A stretch of DNA of 64,000 nucleotides. It comes from Pseudodesulfovibrio portus. GTDB taxonomy: Bacteria; Desulfobacterota; Desulfovibrionia; Desulfovibrionales; Desulfovibrionaceae. The translations under genes were made by a program, and so were the position numbers. The notes under the pieces are model-generated. The model did no database searches, was not told where the DNA came from, and worked only from the letters and a program-made list of their open reading frames with translations. Shown piece after piece: positions 34,157 through 43,715 of this stretch. The stretch covers positions 1,366,501 to 1,430,500 of the forward strand of contig NZ_AP026708.1 of NCBI RefSeq assembly GCF_026000375.1, read 5' to 3'. Numbering within the stretch: the first letter of the stretch is position 1; the number at the start of each line of letters is the position of its first letter.

Positions 34157-35395
34157 TTAATCGAACGTCCTTTGGTCGACGAGCCGGGGAGCGCCCTCGG
34201 GCAGGGTGCCCGGCGCAACGGCTTCGACGATTGGTCTCAATTTCATGGTCGCCTGAAAATCGGCGACAAAGGATTCTTCATCCAGCGCGACAGCGGTCTC
34301 GCAGATCACGATCAGCGCATCTCTGCCATTATCACTCTTTACCTGAATCTGCCAGCCCGAAATGCCGGGATATTTGGCAATGACCGCAGCGGCTTGGCCT
34401 GGATAGATGAACTGACCCTTGACCTTGGCCGTGTCGTCGGCGCGGCCCTTCCAGCCCGTGAGCTTGCGGGCCGTGCGGCCGCACGCGCACTGGGCCGTGT
34501 CGATGGAGGACAGGTCGCCCGTGGCCAGCCGCACCAGCGGGTAGTCGGTGAAAAACGGGGTGACCACCACCTCGCCGAGTTCGCCGTCGGGCAGGGGCTC
34601 GCCCGTGGCCGGGTCGCAGATCTCCACATGCCGGTAATTGGACAGGTGCATGCCGCCCAGCTCCATGCACTCGTAGGCGATGCAGCCCACGTCCGCAGTG
34701 CCGTAGCCCTGGCGGACCGTGATGCCGAACATCTCCTCCACCTCGGCGCGCAGGGCTTCGGGCAGGGGCTCGGCGGCCACATAGGCCTTTTCCAGCTTGA
34801 AATCGTTCTTGAGGTCGAACCCCGCGGCCTCGGCCTTCTTGCCGATGACCTTGAGGTAACTGGTCATGCCCACGAAGGCCGTCACCGGCAGCTGGGTCAG
34901 GAACTCGATCTGCTTGTCCGTGTTGCCCGGCCCGGCCGGGACGACCGCGCACCCGATGTCCCGAAGCGGCTCTTCAAGCATCAACCCGGCGGGCGTCATG
35001 TGATAGGAAAACGTCATCTGGGCCAGATCGCCGGGCCGGAATCCCGCGGCAAAGAACCCCTCGGCCCATGCCCAGTAGTCCCCTTCCCGGCCCTCGGGAT
35101 CATAGATCGGGCCCGGGGACTGATAAATACGCGACAGCTCGCCCGGCTTGCAGTTCAGGAACCAGCCGATGCCGTGCTCCTTCTGCCACTGGATGATGTC
35201 CTTCTTCCGGAGCGGCGGGATCTTCCCGTAGTCTTCGAAATTCTTGAAATCCCTGGCGCACGCACCCAACGCGTTCAGCCGCGCCCGGAACTCGCCCGAC
35301 GACTGCTCGGCTTCCATCAGGACATCCTGCACGCCCTTCCACTTGCGCTTCATTCGCTTCTCGCGCGACTCGGTCTCATACTCGCTGTAGTACAT
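34157..35395 (-). CDS. phenylacetate-CoA ligase-like (PaaK family) enzyme
   Basis: A 412-residue adenylate-forming CoA ligase of the PaaK family. PPLRKKDI near the N-terminus, MTFSYHMTPAGLM in the place of the ATP-binding loop, RQGYGTADVGCIAYEC, GELGEVVVTPFF and RLATGDLSSID follow the family order. The usual SGTTG P-loop is altered, so the adenylating substrate may differ from phenylacetate. GGAGG lies eight bases before the ATG. It ends a minus-strand Liv transporter/acyl-CoA synthetase operon, suggesting activation of an imported aromatic or branched-chain acid. Confidence 0.8.
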   Translation of the reverse strand: MYYSEYETESREKRMKRKWKGVQDVLMEAEQSSGEFRARLNALGACARDFKNFEDYGKIPPLRKKDIIQWQKEHGIGWFLNCKPGELSRIYQSPGPIYDPEGREGDYWAWAEGFFAAGFRPGDLAQMTFSYHMTPAGLMLEEPLRDIGCAVVPAGPGNTDKQIEFLTQLPVTAFVGMTSYLKVIGKKAEAAGFDLKNDFKLEKAYVAAEPLPEALRAEVEEMFGITVRQGYGTADVGCIAYECMELGGMHLSNYRHVEICDPATGEPLPDGELGEVVVTPFFTDYPLVRLATGDLSSIDTAQCACGRTARKLTGWKGRADDTAKVKGQFIYPGQAAAVIAKYPGISGWQIQVKSDNGRDALIVICETAVALDEESFVADFQATMKLRPIVEAVAPGTLPEGAPRLVDQRTFD

Positions 35396-35413
35396 AAAGA
35401 TTGCCTCCGGCGG

Positions 35414-35470
35414 CCGGGGGAAGGGGGAGAAAAACCCTTTGAAAAGGGTTGTTTCTCCCCCTTCCCCCGG
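35414..35470 (-). promoter_or_regulatory. long hairpin ahead of the PaaK-like gene
   Basis: A near-perfect stem of about 27 base pairs (CCGGGGGAAGGGGGAGAAA and complement, with AACCCTTT/AAGGGTT inside). On the minus strand it reads as a stem plus TTTTTCT, so it could stop livF transcription or attenuate the PaaK-like gene 19 bases downstream. Bases 35471-35677 show nothing else I recognise. Confidence 0.5.
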
Positions 35471-35677
35471 ACCCCCATCCCCCTCTTTTCCTAAACTTTT
35501 TATCTCCGCTTCGCGGGGACCATGCGAAGCTGGCAGTTTGTTCCTGCATACGCCAGGACCGAAAAAAATGCCACCGTCATCGGGTGACAATCCGCCTCCC
35601 TCCTCCCAATTCTTCCGCCAACGCACACTCCCCCTGACGCGGGCAGCGAAGCGCCCCTGCGCCCGCCAACGACTGAA

Positions 35678-35799
35678 GGCTTTCGAGAGTGGGTCAGATG
35701 TGCATTTTCCCGGGCGCAGCCCTACCACAGCCGTACCCCCGTACGGCGAGGACAGGGGCAAGTCCGGGAAAATGTGCAGATGGCCCGCTATCGGAAGCC
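35678..35799. repeat. palindromic repeat family B, full copy
   Basis: GGCTTTCGAGAGTGGG through TGTGCATTTTCCCGG, a variable centre with CCGTACCCCCGTACGG, then the complementary arm ending ATCGGAAGCC. It abuts the livF stop. Confidence 0.7.
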
Positions 35800-35800
35800 G

Positions 35801-36601
35801 CTACCCGAGCCAGCGTTTTCTTCTGCGGTAGTGTTTGACATCCCGATAACTTTTCTTGTCGCCGGTATGTCCCATGCCCAGGTAGAATTCCTGGACGTCC
35901 GGGTTGTTGAGCAGTTCCTTGGCCGTGCCGTCCATGACCACGCGACCGTTTTCCATGATGTAGGCCTGCTCTGCCACGGACAGGGCGGCGCGGGCGTTCT
36001 GTTCCACCAGGAGGATGGTCACGCCCTCGTCCTGGTTGATCCGCTTGATGATCTCGAAAATCTCTTCAACCAGCAGCGGGGCAAGGCCGAGGGACGGCTC
36101 GTCCAGGAGCAGCAACTCAGGCTTGGCCATGATGGCCCGGCCGATGGCGCACATCTGCTGCTCGCCGCCGGACATGTATCCGGCCAGCTGCCTGCTCCGC
36201 TCCTTGAGACGCGGGAAATACTCGTAGACCTTGGCCATGGACCCGGCGATCTCCGAGCGCGGGCGGGTGAACGCGCCGCACTTGAGGTTCTCCTCCACGG
36301 TCAGGTCCTCGAAGATGCGGCGGCCTTCCATGACCTGGAAGATGCCCCGCCTCACGATCTTCTCCGGGATGAGGCCCTGGATGGGCTCGTCGTTGTACTG
36401 GATGACCCCGTCCGTGACCTCGCCGTCCTCGGCTTCCAGCAGGCCGGATATGGCCTTGAGCGTGGTGGACTTGCCCGCCCCGTTGGCGCCGAGCAGGGCC
36501 GTGATCCGCCCGCGCGGGCAGGCCAGGGACAATCCCTTCAGGACCAGGACCACGTCGTTGTACACGACTTCCAGGTTTTCAACTTTGAGTACGTCGCCCA
36601 A
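35801..36601 (-). CDS. livF: branched-chain amino-acid ABC transporter ATPase LivF
   Basis: A 266-residue ATPase of the LivF type. Walker A is GANGAGKST, the signature loop is YMSGGEQQM, Walker B is LLLLDEPSLGLAP and the switch His is replaced in the LLVEQNARAAL segment as normal for LivF. The C-terminus has a basic extension (SYRDVKHYRRRKRWLG). The start is TTG with GGAG seven bases before. It lies 147 bases behind livK in the same operon. Confidence 0.93.
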   Translation of the reverse strand: MGDVLKVENLEVVYNDVVLVLKGLSLACPRGRITALLGANGAGKSTTLKAISGLLEAEDGEVTDGVIQYNDEPIQGLIPEKIVRRGIFQVMEGRRIFEDLTVEENLKCGAFTRPRSEIAGSMAKVYEYFPRLKERSRQLAGYMSGGEQQMCAIGRAIMAKPELLLLDEPSLGLAPLLVEEIFEIIKRINQDEGVTILLVEQNARAALSVAEQAYIMENGRVVMDGTAKELLNNPDVQEFYLGMGHTGDKKSYRDVKHYRRRKRWLG

Positions 36602-36683
36602 AGGCTTGCTCCCGTTTTTGGCGACCGGGGGCGAAGGACAGCCCCCGGTCTTTTTCTCTCTCTATCTCTCACAGACCTTGCCG

Positions 36684-36749
36684 AAACTGTTCAAAAACCG
36701 GGCCGGATTCGCCGCAGCAACGACGCCAGACCGGAATTTTCAACAGTTT
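36684..36749. repeat. short family A-like palindrome after livK
   Basis: AAACTGTT (36684) pairs with AACAGTTT (36749), enclosing AAAACCGG.../...CCGGAATTTT and the GCAGCAACGACGC block. The outer arm reaches the first base of the livK stop codon. Confidence 0.65.
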
Positions 36750-37960
36750 TAGTGGCCGAGCCAGTCGGCTCGACGCTCCAGGATCTGTTCCTTCACGAAG
36801 GTCAGCTTGCCGTCCTTGATGGTGTACAGGAACACGGCCATGTTCGGACGGTGGTCGTCCGGGAAGTAGGAAATGGCCGGGGCCAGTCCCATGGGATCGA
36901 AGTCGCGCAGGGTCTCCAGCGCGTCCTTGAGGGATTCGCCGGTGATCCCGCCCTTGGCGGCGGCCCTCTTCAGGCCCTCGGTCATGACCAGCACGGACAC
37001 GAAGCCGCGCGTGAAGTGGGTCATCTGCGGCTCGTTGTTGGTCAGCTCCATGATCGCCTTCATGCCGGGCACGTCCTGACCGTAGACTGCGGCGGCCTGG
37101 TTGGAAAACGCGCCGTTGGCGTCCTCGCCGGCCAGCTTGGGCAGGTTCTCGTCAGAGCCCCAGATGTTGGTGAAGAAGGTGGTCTCCATGCCGATGTTCT
37201 TGGCCGACTTGAGGATGACGGACGTGGACGGGGTGGTGCCGCCGATCCAGCAGAAGTCCGGGGCCAGGTCCTTCAGGGGCAGCAGCTCGGTGGTGGCGTC
37301 GATGGCCTTGAGGGAGACGTTGGCGTCGCCCACGATCTCGAAGCCCAGCTCTTCGGCATACGCCTTGGCTCCCTTGATGGGGGCCAGGCCGTACGGGTGG
37401 TCCGGGTAGATGAAGGCGATCTTCGGCGCCCGGGCCTCGGTCCAGTTGTCCTTGAAGTACTTGATGGCCGCACGCGCCTGGGTGGAATAATCCGCCGCAA
37501 CGAAGAAGTTGTACGGGGCGGTCTTGGGATCGGTCAGGTGGGCCGAATAGGACGCGGACAGGTCGGGCACCTTGTCCTTGGCCAGGTTGCGGACCAGGGC
37601 CTCGGTCACTGCCGAGCCGTAGCCCTGGATGCAGACCGCGCCCGCGTTGACCATCTTCTTGTACAGGGAAAGGCCCTGCTGGACGTTGTAGGCGGTGTCC
37701 TGCAGGTTGAATTCGATCATGCGGCCGTCGATGCCGCCGTTGGCGTTCACGTACTGGACGCCCGCCTTGAGACCCTGTGCATACGGCACGCCCACGGACG
37801 AGGTGGGTCCGGACATATCGACCAGCCCGCCTACCTGGATGGGGGTCGTGTCCGCTTTTTTGGTTTCTGCCGATTTCTGTTCCTCGCCTCCGCAACCAAA
37901 GAGCATCAGCCCGGCAAGAAGCATGGTGCACGCTGCGGTTATGATTTTACCAACCCTCAT
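36749..37960 (-). CDS. livK: branched-chain amino-acid ABC transporter substrate-binding lipoprotein
   Basis: Periplasmic type I binding protein, 403 residues. The signal peptide ends in the lipobox LMLFGC with Cys23 lipidated, followed by GGEEQKSAETKK. QVGGLVDMSGPTSSVGVPYAQGLKAGVQYVN is the usual LivK start of the mature domain, and IEFNLQDTAYNVQQGLSLYKKMVN follows. The ATG at 37960 has AGGAG six bases upstream; an in-frame TTG lies six bases earlier. The ligand may be a branched-chain or aromatic amino or carboxylic acid, given the CoA ligases in the operon. Confidence 0.92.
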   Translation of the reverse strand: MRVGKIITAACTMLLAGLMLFGCGGEEQKSAETKKADTTPIQVGGLVDMSGPTSSVGVPYAQGLKAGVQYVNANGGIDGRMIEFNLQDTAYNVQQGLSLYKKMVNAGAVCIQGYGSAVTEALVRNLAKDKVPDLSASYSAHLTDPKTAPYNFFVAADYSTQARAAIKYFKDNWTEARAPKIAFIYPDHPYGLAPIKGAKAYAEELGFEIVGDANVSLKAIDATTELLPLKDLAPDFCWIGGTTPSTSVILKSAKNIGMETTFFTNIWGSDENLPKLAGEDANGAFSNQAAAVYGQDVPGMKAIMELTNNEPQMTHFTRGFVSVLVMTEGLKRAAAKGGITGESLKDALETLRDFDPMGLAPAISYFPDDHRPNMAVFLYTIKDGKLTFVKEQILERRADWLGH

Positions 37961-38081
37961 GTTCAACTCCTAAGGGGTTTAAGGGTTACACGCCTCCTCA
38001 CCTCGATTCGGCGTTGTTTCTATGTTTGACCCGCTGCCGAGCAACGGGATTGAAACCTCGGGGCGAATCGTACCGCCCGCC

Positions 38082-39128
38082 CTAATGGGCAAAGGGATAC
38101 AGTTTCCAGTACGCCTTGATCAGCCTCCAGCGATGGGCCAGCCCCTCCGGCTCGTAGATGAGGAAAAGGATCAGCACCAACCCGAACACGCCGTGCTGGA
38201 TGGCCCCCACCACCTGGTTGATGGCCGGGAACCAGCCGCTCAGCCCGTTGGCCAAGACATTGAGCACCTCGGGCAGCAGGGTCAGGAACACGGCCCCGAA
38301 CACGGACCCGATGACCGAACCGAGGCCGCCGATGACGACCATGGCCAGATAGGTGATGGACAGCCCGATATTGAACTGCTCGCCCGAGATGTAGCCGGTG
38401 TAGTGGCCCCACAGCCCACCGGCCACGCCCGCCAGGAACGAGCTGACGCCGAAGGCGATGATCTTGTACCAGAACAGGTTCACACCCACGATCTCGGCGG
38501 ACAGGTAGAAGTCGCGGATGGACACGAAGGCGCGCCCGTACTTGCTGCGCATGATGTTGGACACCATGAGCAGACTTAAGCAGGCGAAAACGAAGAGCAG
38601 GTAGTACATCCGAGTCTCGGAGTCGAAGGCGAAGCCGAGTATCTCCGGCGGGTTGAGCAGCAGCCCGTTGGAGCCGCCCGTGAGCTCGCCGCCGTGCAGG
38701 AAGGTGTATTCCAGCACCAGCTGCGCGGCCAGGGTGGCGATGGCCAGGTAGATGCCCTTGAGCCGGAGCGACGGCACGCCGAAGACCATGCCGACCATGG
38801 CCGTGATCAGGCCGCCGGTGAGAATGGCCAGGGGGAACGGCACGCCGTGCAGGGTGCATTGGCCCGCGGCGAACGCGCCCACGCCGATGAACGCGCCGTG
38901 GCCGAGTGAAATCTGGCCGCACACGCCGGTCAGCAGGTTGAGGGAAACGGCCCCGATGACCGCGATGAAGATCAGGTTCATGATCGAGACCAGGTAGCTG
39001 CCCAGCCCGAACGGTGCCGCGAGCAGGCCCGCCACGAGCAGGCCGATCATGATTTTCTGGAAGCCGGACTGGAATATCCGGGCCTCGCCCTGGTAGGAAG
39101 TGAAGAAGAGTCCGCATTTGCCCTGCAT
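38082..39128 (-). CDS. livM: branched-chain amino-acid ABC transporter permease LivM
   Basis: Inner-membrane permease of 348 residues with about nine to ten hydrophobic segments. Family blocks LNLLTGVCGQISLGHGAFIGVGAFA, PSLRLKGIYLAIATLA, LTGGSNGL and VVIGGLGSVIGSVFGAVFL (coupling-helix region) are intact. It starts two bases after livH ends, and is followed by livK after 121 bases. Confidence 0.95.
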   Translation of the reverse strand: MQGKCGLFFTSYQGEARIFQSGFQKIMIGLLVAGLLAAPFGLGSYLVSIMNLIFIAVIGAVSLNLLTGVCGQISLGHGAFIGVGAFAAGQCTLHGVPFPLAILTGGLITAMVGMVFGVPSLRLKGIYLAIATLAAQLVLEYTFLHGGELTGGSNGLLLNPPEILGFAFDSETRMYYLLFVFACLSLLMVSNIMRSKYGRAFVSIRDFYLSAEIVGVNLFWYKIIAFGVSSFLAGVAGGLWGHYTGYISGEQFNIGLSITYLAMVVIGGLGSVIGSVFGAVFLTLLPEVLNVLANGLSGWFPAINQVVGAIQHGVFGLVLILFLIYEPEGLAHRWRLIKAYWKLYPFAH

Positions 39129-39130
39129 GG

Positions 39131-40018
39131 CTACACCCTCTCGATCTCTTTGGTGCCGAACAGGCCGTATGGTTTGATCATCAGGATGACCACCAGGATG
39201 ATGAAGGCCGCCACCTCCCTGAACCCGCCGAGGTTGAAGAGCTGCCGGGCCGCGCCGTCACAGACGTTTTCCAGCACGCCGATGATCAGCCCGCCCAGGG
39301 CCGCGCCGAGCAGGGAATCCAGGCCGCCCAGGATGACCGCCGGGAAGACCTTGAGGCCCAGGTGGCCGATATGGGAGTTGATGCCGTTGATGTTGCCCAG
39401 GATCACGCCGCCCACGGCGGACACGATGCAGGCGATGCACCAGCTCATGGCGAAGATGTTCTTGATGCCGATGCCCATGGACTGCGCGGCCTGCTGGTCG
39501 AAGGCCGTGGCCCGCATGGCCACGCCGGTCCGGGAATACTTGAAGAAGGCGGAGAACACGGCGAACAGGACCACGGACAGGAAAAAGGCCGCGATGTACA
39601 CCGGGGCCACGGGCAGCCCGGCGATCATGACAGGCTCCGAGGGCAGCACCTGCGGGTAGACCTTGATCTGGGTGCCCCAGAAGAGCTGGACCAGGGACTT
39701 GAGCACCGAGCTCATGCCCACGGTGACCATGATGACCGAGATGTGCTCCTCGCCGATGAGCGGCCTGAGCACCATGCGCTCGATGGCCAGTCCGAGCAGG
39801 ACCGAAAAGGCCAGCGTGATCAGAAACGCCCAGATGAACGGGATGTTGAACTGCACGGTCAGGGCGAAGCAGACGTAGGCGCCGACCATGACCAGCTCGC
39901 CCTGGGCGAAGTTCACGACCTTGGTGGCCTTGTAGATGATGACGAATCCCAGCGCCACCAGGGAATAGATGGAACCGACCACCAGCCCGTTGACTATCAG
40001 TTGGAGATAATATTCCAC
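39131..40018 (-). CDS. livH: branched-chain amino-acid ABC transporter permease LivH
   Basis: Inner-membrane permease of 295 residues with about eight hydrophobic segments. Diagnostic parts are GLVVGSIYSLVALGFVIIYKATKVVNFAQGELVMVGAY, RTGVAMRATAFDQQAAQSMGI and VFPAVILGGLDSLLGAALGG. The start is GTG, placed immediately after the TAA stop of the acyl-CoA synthetase, so translation is tightly coupled. Confidence 0.95.
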   Translation of the reverse strand: MEYYLQLIVNGLVVGSIYSLVALGFVIIYKATKVVNFAQGELVMVGAYVCFALTVQFNIPFIWAFLITLAFSVLLGLAIERMVLRPLIGEEHISVIMVTVGMSSVLKSLVQLFWGTQIKVYPQVLPSEPVMIAGLPVAPVYIAAFFLSVVLFAVFSAFFKYSRTGVAMRATAFDQQAAQSMGIGIKNIFAMSWCIACIVSAVGGVILGNINGINSHIGHLGLKVFPAVILGGLDSLLGAALGGLIIGVLENVCDGAARQLFNLGGFREVAAFIILVVILMIKPYGLFGTKEIERV

Positions 40019-41932
40019 TTAGGCCTCCATGTCCTCGATGCGGATATCGCCGCACATTTCCCGCACCCGGCCGTCCTGGTAGGTGATTTCGGTTTCCAGA
40101 TTCAGGGCGCAGGCGTCGGTGTAGAGCGCCTCGATGAGCGCGCCGTAGCGTTCGTTGATGGTCGTTCGCCGCACCTTGCGCGTCCGGGTCAGTTCGCCGT
40201 CGTCCGGGTCCAGTTCCTTGTAGAGCAGGCAGAACCGCTTGATCCGCGTCTCCTCCGGGAGCGTCGCGTTGGTCTTGGCCACCTCCGCCTTGACCAGCGC
40301 GTAGACCTCGTCCTTGGCCGCCAGGTCCTGGTAGGTGGTGTAGGTGATCATGTTGGTCTCGGCCCAGTGGCCCACGATGGCCATGTCGATGCACAGGATG
40401 GCGGCCACATGGTCGCGCCCGCCTCCCAGCACCACCGACTCGCGCAGGAACGGGGAGAACTTGATCTTGTTCTCCAGGAACTGGGGCGAGAACCGGGTGC
40501 CGTCGTTGAGGTGCATGACGTCCTTGACGCGGTCGATGACCACCAGGCGGCCGTTGTCGTCGAAGTAGCCCGCGTCGCCCGAAAGCAGCCAGCCGTCCTC
40601 GGTGACGGTCTCGCGGGTGGCCTCCTCGTTCTTGTAGTAGCCGAGGAACACGGCCGGGGACCGGGAGATGATCTCGCCCTCGTCCGTGATCCTGACCTCG
40701 GTCTCGGGTATGGGCGCGCCGACGGACGTGAAGTCCACCTCCCCTTCCTTGTGGATGCAGGAGATGCCCGCGATCTCGGTCTGGCCGTAAATCTGCTTGA
40801 GGTTCACGCCCAGCGCGTGGAAGAAGCGGAAGATGTCCGGCCCCAGGGCCGCGCCGCCGGTGGTGGCGCTGCGCATGCGGGAGAAGCCGAGCCGGTCGCG
40901 CAGGGCGCGGAACAGCCCCTGGTCGGCCACGAAATACTTGAGCCGGAGCCATGGGGAGGGAGTCCTGCCCGCGAACAGGGTGTCCACGTACTCGTAGCCG
41001 ATGGGCAGGAAGCGGTTGTAGAGGAACCGCTTCATGGGCGTGGTCTCCATGATGTCGCCCTGGACCTTGGCCGCGATGGACTCGTACACCCTCGGCGGGG
41101 AAAAGAGGAAGTGCGGGCCGATCTCGCGCGAGTCGGCGCTGGCCGTATCCGGGGTCTCGGGGAAGTTGACGCAGAACCCGAAGAGCAGGGCCGAGGCCAC
41201 GGCCATCATCTGCTCGCCCATCCAGGCCAGGGGCAGGAAGGAAACGAACTCGTCCCTGGCCGACTTGGGGTCGTACTTGCCCAGGTTGTGGGCCATGGAC
41301 AGCAGGTTTCTGTGGGAGAGCATGGCCAGCTTGGGCCTGCCCGTGGTGCCCGAGGTGGTGGCGATGAGGCACGGGTCGTCCGGCTTGACGCCGCTGACGC
41401 GGCTCTTGAAATGGGCCACGCAGTCGGAGCGGGATTCGCGGCCCAGGCGGCGGACGGCCTTGAAATCCTCGAGCCCGTCCACGTCCTTCTCATAGGCGAC
41501 CAATCCCTTGGGATCGTGGTAGATGATATGAGCGAGTTCCGGCAGGTTGCCCCGGAACGAGAGCATCTTGTCCACCTGCTCCTGGTCCTCGGCGACCACG
41601 AGCTTGCACTCGGAAAGGGCGAAGATGTATTCGATTTCCTCGGCCGGCGAGTCCTGGTAGAGGCCGAGCGCAATGCCGCCCAGACCCTGGATGGCCAACT
41701 CGGCCCATATCCATTCCGGGCGGTTGTCGCCGATGAGGATGACGATGTCGCCCCGGCCCAGGCCCAACGCCTCGAGCCCGCAGGCGAACTCGGCGGTGAT
41801 GCGCAGGTTGTCCTGCCAGGACACGGCCTGCCAGACACCCCACTCCTTCTCACGCAGGGCAGTCTTTTGGGCGCGCTCCTCGGCCTGTCTGACGAGCAGT
41901 CGGGGCAACGTGGTCTTGTATGGTTTTGCCAT
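40019..41932 (-). CDS. AMP-dependent long-chain acyl-CoA synthetase-like ligase
   Basis: A 637-residue ANL-superfamily ligase of the FAA1/long-chain type. The ATP loop is TSGTTGRPKLAML, the later motifs are YGQTEIAGISCIH and WLLSGDAGYFDDNGRLVVIDRVKD with the hinge Asp/Arg, and a C-terminal domain follows. It is embedded between livG and livH. Liv operons containing such a ligase are common in bacteria that catabolise branched-chain or aromatic acids. AAGGA precedes the ATG. Confidence 0.9.
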   Translation of the reverse strand: MAKPYKTTLPRLLVRQAEERAQKTALREKEWGVWQAVSWQDNLRITAEFACGLEALGLGRGDIVILIGDNRPEWIWAELAIQGLGGIALGLYQDSPAEEIEYIFALSECKLVVAEDQEQVDKMLSFRGNLPELAHIIYHDPKGLVAYEKDVDGLEDFKAVRRLGRESRSDCVAHFKSRVSGVKPDDPCLIATTSGTTGRPKLAMLSHRNLLSMAHNLGKYDPKSARDEFVSFLPLAWMGEQMMAVASALLFGFCVNFPETPDTASADSREIGPHFLFSPPRVYESIAAKVQGDIMETTPMKRFLYNRFLPIGYEYVDTLFAGRTPSPWLRLKYFVADQGLFRALRDRLGFSRMRSATTGGAALGPDIFRFFHALGVNLKQIYGQTEIAGISCIHKEGEVDFTSVGAPIPETEVRITDEGEIISRSPAVFLGYYKNEEATRETVTEDGWLLSGDAGYFDDNGRLVVIDRVKDVMHLNDGTRFSPQFLENKIKFSPFLRESVVLGGGRDHVAAILCIDMAIVGHWAETNMITYTTYQDLAAKDEVYALVKAEVAKTNATLPEETRIKRFCLLYKELDPDDGELTRTRKVRRTTINERYGALIEALYTDACALNLETEITYQDGRVREMCGDIRIEDMEA

Positions 41933-41979
41933 GAAATTTCCTTATATTATCTCGGCTTGCAGCCGGGCCTTCCTGTTCT

Positions 41980-42777
41980 CTATCTCCCTGTGAACGCTGC
42001 GTCCTCGGTGCCTAGATAGGCAGCGATGACGTCCTTGTTCGCCTGCACCTCGTCCGGCGTACCCTCGGCGATCTTCTGGCCGAAATCGATGACCACGACC
42101 TTGTCGGAGATGTCCATGACAACTCCCATGTCGTGTTCCACCAATAGGACGGTAACGCCCCATTCTTCGGCTATGTCGAGGATATATCGGGCCATGTCCT
42201 CGGTCTCTTCGAGGTTCATGCCCGCCATGGGCTCGTCCAGGAGGATGAGCTTGGGTTCGGCGGCGAGTGCGCGTCCGAGTTCCACCCTTTTCTGCACCCC
42301 GTAGGGAAGGCGTCCCGCGTGTTGGTGCCGGTAGGGCGAAAGGTTGAGGAAATCGATTACATCTTCCACGCGGCGACGATGCCGATCCTCCGTGCGTACC
42401 GCTTTGCCCCAGTACATGATGGAGGAGAGCAACCCGTAGTTGATCTGGCTGTGCCGACCGACCATCAGGTTGTCGAGCACGGACAGACCCTTGAACAGGG
42501 CGATGTTCTGGAAAGTGCGCGAGAGCCCGAGCTCCGTGCGCTTATGCGCCGGAAGCGAGAGCAGGCACTCGCCGTCGAGGGAGATGCTGCACGGCCCGCG
42601 AGCCCCGCCATCGGGGACGTAGCGGCCGCTGATACAGTTGAGCATGGAAGTCTTTCCCGCACCGTTGGGACCGATAAGGGACGCGATAGTCCCTTGTTCA
42701 ACGGTGAAGGAAACCCCCATGAGGGCGGCAATGCCCTTGAACGTGAGTGTTACATCACAGACGTCGAGGTAGGCCAT
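41980..42777 (-). CDS. livG: branched-chain amino-acid ABC transporter ATPase LivG
   Basis: A 265-residue ATPase of the LivG type. Walker A is GPNGAGKTS, the signature loop is LPYGVQKRVELGRAL, Walker B is LILLDEPMAGMN and the switch is LLVEHDMG. The insertion between Walker A and the signature loop is LivG-like (RTFQNIALFKGLSVLDNLMVGRH). It partners LivF with the LivH-LivM permeases of the same operon. Confidence 0.94.
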   Translation of the reverse strand: MAYLDVCDVTLTFKGIAALMGVSFTVEQGTIASLIGPNGAGKTSMLNCISGRYVPDGGARGPCSISLDGECLLSLPAHKRTELGLSRTFQNIALFKGLSVLDNLMVGRHSQINYGLLSSIMYWGKAVRTEDRHRRRVEDVIDFLNLSPYRHQHAGRLPYGVQKRVELGRALAAEPKLILLDEPMAGMNLEETEDMARYILDIAEEWGVTVLLVEHDMGVVMDISDKVVVIDFGQKIAEGTPDEVQANKDVIAAYLGTEDAAFTGR

Positions 42778-42890
42778 ATCCTAAATTATGTGCTGAGAAC
42801 ACACCCGTCTCAGGCGACGTGTGCACGGCCGGTCGGTGGATTACGTAACACCGCCCCGGTCCATATGCTGTCGAAAAGCCAGGTGCGCCT

Positions 42891-43547
42891 TTAGGTCCAC
42901 TCTTCCTTGAAATCGTCGGGAGTGACCAATTTGTAGCCCCGGTCCGTGAGAGCTGCCTCCACTGCGGACGGGTCTTCGGTATCTACTCGGACGACGACGA
43001 CGCGGCGTCCGTTGAAAAAGAATGTGCCGGTGGAGATGATGGACATCTTCATGTTGGCGATGACCCCGGCGACTTCATAGAGTACGCCGGACCGGTCCTC
43101 GACCTCGATGGTCAGACGGGACCCGCCCTCGCGGTATCCCATCTCTTCGGCAAGCACGTCGAGCATGACGTTTCGATTGATGTATCCGATGAGCTCGCCC
43201 TCTTGACCGACCACGGCCAGACCGGCCAGGTCCATCTCGAACATCATGTCCGCCGCGCCCTCGATTTCGGTCTCGGGGGCCACGGTCTTGATGTCGGTGC
43301 GGTAGATCTTCTCCACCGTCAGCTTGCTCATCAGATAGTTGATCTCGTGTTTTTCCAGGGAGGTCATGATGGAGGGAAGGGCCGCAAAGATGTCTTCCTT
43401 GCGCACGTAGCCGAGCAGCTTGCCGTTCTCGTCCACCACCAGGAGCATCCAGAGCTTGTTGTCCTCAAGCTGTTTCTGGGCGTCCTTGACCAGGGTCTGG
43501 GGGGTGACCTTGACGAAGTCGCGAAGCATTTTCAGTCCGACGTACAT
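42891..43547 (-). CDS. CBS-pair and ACT domain protein (AcuB-like)
   Basis: A 218-residue cytosolic sensor. Two CBS motifs (about residues 5-55 and 78-135, with LLVVDENGKLLGYVRKEDI and LAVVGQEGELIGYINRNVM) are followed by an ACT domain (about 145-215, RLTIEVEDRSGVLYEVAGVIANMKMSI). CBS pairs bind adenine nucleotides and ACT domains bind amino acids, so it may report energy and amino-acid state. A strong AAGGAGGAG precedes the ATG at 43547; the longer open frame upstream is ignored. First gene of the Liv operon. Confidence 0.88.
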   Translation of the reverse strand: MYVGLKMLRDFVKVTPQTLVKDAQKQLEDNKLWMLLVVDENGKLLGYVRKEDIFAALPSIMTSLEKHEINYLMSKLTVEKIYRTDIKTVAPETEIEGAADMMFEMDLAGLAVVGQEGELIGYINRNVMLDVLAEEMGYREGGSRLTIEVEDRSGVLYEVAGVIANMKMSIISTGTFFFNGRRVVVVRVDTEDPSAVEAALTDRGYKLVTPDDFKEEWT

Positions 43548-43715
43548 ATTCTCCTCCTTGAAGCAGCCGCTGGGGCGCTGTCGGTTCAAGCCGTATTGGC
43601 ATATATTCTTCACGGATGGATACACGTTTTCATCAAACGGCGCAATTTCATCCGTAAACGGCCCGACAGAACGCGGTGCCCCTAAAAACCCGTTTTTCAT
43701 GCGCAAGTCAATACT

